Shown: piece after piece, positions 6,201 through 7,846 of the stretch
Numbering within the stretch: the first letter of the stretch is position 1
How the letters are laid out: each line of letters opens with the position of its first letter
Source: Bacteroidota bacterium
Lineage (GTDB): Bacteria; Bacteroidota; Bacteroidia; NORP154
Length of the DNA: 7,846 nucleotides
Direction: 5' to 3'
Assembly (NCBI GenBank): GCA_002401055.1
Contig: NVRZ01000138.1
Location: 1 to 7,846, forward strand
Position numbers and translations under genes: made by a program
The notes under the pieces: model-generated
What the model saw: only the letters and a program-made list of their open reading frames with translations
Databases searched by the model: none
What the model was told of the DNA's origin: nothing

Positions 6201-7480
6201 TTGAGCAAAATGGAGCAGTGACTTTTGATGGCTCTACCACTCAAAAAATCAATGATGGAAGTGCAAATGATGAGCGATTCTATGATGTTGTTGTAAATAA
6301 GAGCGGTGGAAACATCAACCTCACTACCAATACAGACATAACGATCGTTAATTCGCTGACGTTTACTCAAGGAATTATCGAAGCAGAGACCAGCACAGAT
6401 TACGTACTGTTTTTGGACAATGCAACTTCGAATGGTGGAGATGCAGACAGTTATGTGGATGGAAAAGTTAGAAAGACAGGAAATGATGCTTTTGCTTTTC
6501 CTGTTGGGGATAGCACCATTTGGGCACGATTGGAAATTTCTGCTCCTGATGATGTAGGGGATATTTTTGACGTACAATATTTTCACACAGCACATGCAGA
6601 CGCAAACAACGTAGATGCCACTCTCAATAATTCTAGCATGATCGAATATTGGGACCTTACAGAAGTTGCGGATGCAGGTGGCGCAACATCGATCAATGTG
6701 AAGCTGTATTTTGAAAATGCCGGTCAAAGTGGAATTGATGATTGTGCAGATTTAACAATTGCTCATTATACGACAGGCTTTTGGAGAGAAGATGGGCCAA
6801 GCACAGCGAACGGAGCTTGTACTGGAAGCGGCTCAGGAAATGTTCTTACCGATAACCCTATTAGTACTTTTAGTCCTTTTTCATTTGGTTCTAGAATTGG
6901 TAGTAAGAATCCTCTGCCGGTCACTCTATTGAGCTTCAATGCGACATTAGATGAGGATGCCGGAGAAGTAAATTTAGCTTGGATTACTTCATCAGAATCC
7001 AATAATAATTATTTTACTATTGAAAGAAGTATTGACGGCGTGGATTATGAGTTTGTAACCTATGTTGAGGGTGGTGGCACAACCAACGAGACTCGCTATT
7101 ACAACACCATTGATCCCGATCCTCATTATGGCCTTTCTTATTATAGGTTAAGACAAACGGATTATGACGGCGTGGATACCACCTTTTGGCCAGTTGCTGT
7201 GAACTATGTCGTTACGGAGGATGCGATGCTTACAATTGCTATTTATCCCAATCCGACTCAAGGTCAGTTTTTCGTTAACATAAAAGGGAAGAAAAATGCC
7301 GAAGTCTTGGTGGTGGTAAGAGATATACTTGGCAAGGAACACTATTCCAAAATTATCGTTCTAGAAAACAACGGACATACCTTGGCAATAGACCCATCTG
7401 AAAAACTTTCGGCAGGAGTTTATCTTATCGTTGCGTCGAGTAATAACAAGCTCTATAATAAAAAGCTTGTAGTTAGATGA
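3263..7480 (+). CDS. Giant T9SS-exported adhesin-like protein: two beta-rich units, two PKD-like domains, sorting domain
   Basis: 1405 residues. The start is the first ATG after an in-frame TAG (3245-3247), with a GGAG 5 nt upstream. Signal peptide 1-32, likely cut after SIA (residue 31). Unit 1 (about 35-528) opens with YYSRGSGDWDVAATW and has FPVG (394-397) and YWDLT (450-454). Two PKD/Ig-like domains follow (about 530-616 and 618-697), each with a TW...TGGT strand and an SITVDWG motif. Unit 2 (about 699-1212) opens with TGDWDQITTW, again with FPVG (1079-1082) and YWDLT (1129-1133), and clearly repeats unit 1 (KTILST, TNNG, GDATxxW, ASATGNT). Next come the PLPVTLLSF linker and a fibronectin-III-like module (about 1217-1316; YFTIERSIDG, LSYYRLRQTDYDG). 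The end is a type A T9SS sorting domain (about 1323-1405; IAIYPNPTQGQFFV, GVYLIV, KKLVVR). It is rich in Thr, Ser, Asn and Gly, as in cell-surface beta-structures. No catalytic site is recognised. Probably anchored on the cell surface or secreted; adhesion or matrix function is inference. Monocistronic, with a hairpin downstream. Confidence 0.93.
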   Translation: MGNGEREFKRTLERRWLIVLLTAVSLNSSIAQTTYYSRGSGDWDVAATWSTDSCGGATAAASPSATDDAIVCSGHTVTLSNAGGTQTIRNVTIQKTSTLNLNNQDINVTGNYSNSGNHAGNTPGDIFLKGTTGSETIDGTGTISNLGLFRIEGSDKTILSTADLVKTDGTVEIEGGRTLTNNGIFTAENIEGSDATSFWVNGVNATLNIKYILLSAGSLTASASGNTINFFGPDFQTVTIASGGYYNLTISGAGNKDIVASTIVAGDLTINNLLDCDGYDLNIGGDWINNGEFVQNMAKVVFDGAGAQSITNTSIEIFYDLEIDKSSGTLTLNDNVTASNLLHMKAGLIDPGSNVLTLGTDITNEGTLTRTGGTIIGQFQRWINSASTATAFLFPVGTSSAYNYAQATFNNIMGTGGTITAQFVSSDPGSNGLSLTDGGITIYNSFVEGYWDLTAADGISSTSYDLDLAGNGFTSFSINSATRLLTRSGSGNAWTADGAHDAAVNPVAKRTGIGTLSAQYCFGDSTNCTGPSTLSMVGDNSVCTSESSVVYSYPASTTSTFTWAVTGGTINPAAGANDTSITVDWGGTGVAGNVSVVENNGCTNGATVNFSVTVHTLAPASVSGKTAIPENTTGEAYSVTNTTGYTYTWTITGGTQASGGSTNSITVDWGSAGTGTVAVVADSGSCSSSSSTSLSVNKYIVIESITTGDWDQITTWDCNCVPLSTDNVSIMNTHVVSLVANTTVDNFVINAGGSLSAGIKQFTVTGNITIDGSYVGTNKSLIISGANTDIDGVGTISLNSNTTISITSGSKTILSTTSLRILQGDLSYGNSNITITNNGSITVVDNIMGGDATMVWTNAANSTLNVGAALLDDGTLNASATGNTVRYMGNAIQTVKTPSVSTYYNLTADSSLAKTTLATLTISNDLNVSSSAIINLGGHLDIDGDLLVSGTAQLDVTGANYEIVLAGDWSVTSSNANPFVEQNGAVTFDGSTTQKINDGSANDERFYDVVVNKSGGNINLTTNTDITIVNSLTFTQGIIEAETSTDYVLFLDNATSNGGDADSYVDGKVRKTGNDAFAFPVGDSTIWARLEISAPDDVGDIFDVQYFHTAHADANNVDATLNNSSMIEYWDLTEVADAGGATSINVKLYFENAGQSGIDDCADLTIAHYTTGFWREDGPSTANGACTGSGSGNVLTDNPISTFSPFSFGSRIGSKNPLPVTLLSFNATLDEDAGEVNLAWITSSESNNNYFTIERSIDGVDYEFVTYVEGGGTTNETRYYNTIDPDPHYGLSYYRLRQTDYDGVDTTFWPVAVNYVVTEDAMLTIAIYPNPTQGQFFVNIKGKKNAEVLVVVRDILGKEHYSKIIVLENNGHTLAIDPSEKLSAGVYLIVASSNNKLYNKKLVVR

Positions 7481-7518
7481 GCAAAAAAGAGGTTATAAAA
7501 TTCTGTTCTGTTTTGGTT

Positions 7519-7559
7519 AGCCCATCCTTGCACATTGGTTTTGTGTTGAGGGTGGGTTT
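7519..7559 (+). terminator. Terminator-like hairpin after the giant gene
   Basis: CCCATCC (7521-7527) pairs with GGGTGGG (7550-7556) through seven pairs, one a T.G wobble, and can extend inward through ACA/TGT. It lies about 40 nt after the stop codon and is followed by TTTATATT, a short imperfect T-tract. A rho-independent terminator is plausible, though the T-run is weak. Confidence 0.55.
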
Positions 7560-7593
7560 ATATTGTGTGTAACCATACGTGGCTATGATGTGC

Positions 7594-7623
7594 TCAATTG
7601 CCAATTATTAGTTGGTTAATTGA
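7594..7623. repeat. Short inverted repeat in the downstream gap
   Basis: TCAATTgCCAA (7594-7604) and TTGGttAATTGA (7612-7623) form a 10-bp stem with a small internal loop and a 7-nt hairpin loop. It could be an operator-like palindrome for the gene to the right or a second weak hairpin. Function unknown. Confidence 0.35.
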
Positions 7624-7646
7624 TGTCATTGGTCGTTGGTAAGGAC

Positions 7647-7747
7647 TTATTCGTCTAAAAAGCTTAATAGTAATTAACAGCAGTTTTTCTAAAGTGTTGA
7701 TAATTAAGCTGTTTTGCATACCTGTTCCTTTTCCAAATATAATTTTG
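7647..7747 (+). promoter_or_regulatory. Conserved promoter-like module, copy B, probably serving the next gene to the right
   Basis: Contains TTATTCGTCTAAAA (7647-7660), TTAACAG (7674-7680), TAAAGTGTTGA (7690-7700) and AAATATAATTT (7735-7745), at the same spacing as copy A. The last block runs into TAATTTTG (7740-7747), an exact match to the Bacteroidota -7 box TAnnTTTG. A TTG at 7714-7716 lies 23 nt upstream as a possible -33 element. This copy is the better promoter match of the two. Confidence 0.55.
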
Positions 7748-7846
7748 ATATTAATTTGTATTGATTAAGGGCTTAAAAGGCACAGTTCTTAAAATGAGGA
7801 GCCCTGCAAAAAAGTTTTCTAACTACATATGAATTGCTCTCCAAAA

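Larger units (their letters stand above)
7481..7846. other. Intergenic region after the giant gene, no complete gene seen
   Basis: AT-rich. It contains a terminator-like hairpin, an inverted repeat and copy B of the conserved promoter-like module. An ATG at 7829 stays open for six codons (MNCSPK) to the window edge and could begin the next gene, but this is too short to support. Confidence 0.55.

Noticed and set aside
6107..6727. 206-codon minus-strand open frame inside the giant gene
   Set aside because: It is antisense to a clearly coding, low-complexity beta-rich region. Its translation is Ile/Cys-rich, with no domain, signal or start context.

Overview
The window looks like chromosomal DNA of a Bacteroidota species, probably Cytophagales or a close relative. 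Three things point there. The 1405-residue secreted protein ends in a type A type IX secretion (T9SS) sorting domain, preceded by the PLPV-linked fibronectin-III-like module usual in this phylum. The partial gene at the left edge has the DQEASWVGLGW signature of the large Bacteroidota RHS-like surface proteins. Promoter-like sites match the Bacteroidota -7 consensus TAnnTTTG. Base composition is moderately AT-rich and non-coding gaps are long.

Layout: (1) 1-445, minus strand: N-terminal 148 codons of an RHS-like secreted protein running off the left edge, with a good -33/-7 promoter match just upstream. (2) 446-661: intergenic, holding that promoter and a nested inverted-repeat element (518-656). 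(3) 662-2785, minus strand: a compact three-gene unit. In transcription order it encodes a seven-helix ceramidase-type (CREST) membrane hydrolase, an exported PqqB-like metallo-beta-lactamase-fold protein, and a small exported protein resembling a degraded gliding-motility (CHU_C) domain. The genes overlap by 14 nt and 4 nt, so translational coupling is likely. (4) 2786-3262: a divergent AT-rich gap. (5) 3263-7480, plus strand: one giant T9SS-exported adhesin-like protein built from two copies of a roughly 510-residue beta-rich unit around two PKD/Ig-like domains. (6) 7481-7846: a terminator-like hairpin and a second long gap.

The most notable non-coding signal is a module of four short conserved blocks at exactly the same spacing in both gaps (2920-3020 and 7647-7747), ending in a -7-like box. 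It looks like a shared promoter/activator region for the giant gene and for an unseen gene to the right. The second notable point is a small palindromic repeat (1972-2036) lying inside the N-terminal coding region of the PqqB-like gene, where it supplies much of the predicted signal peptide.

No tRNA, rRNA, CRISPR array, insertion-sequence transposase or phage gene was seen. I see no clear new defence or metabolic system; the items above are the best leads.
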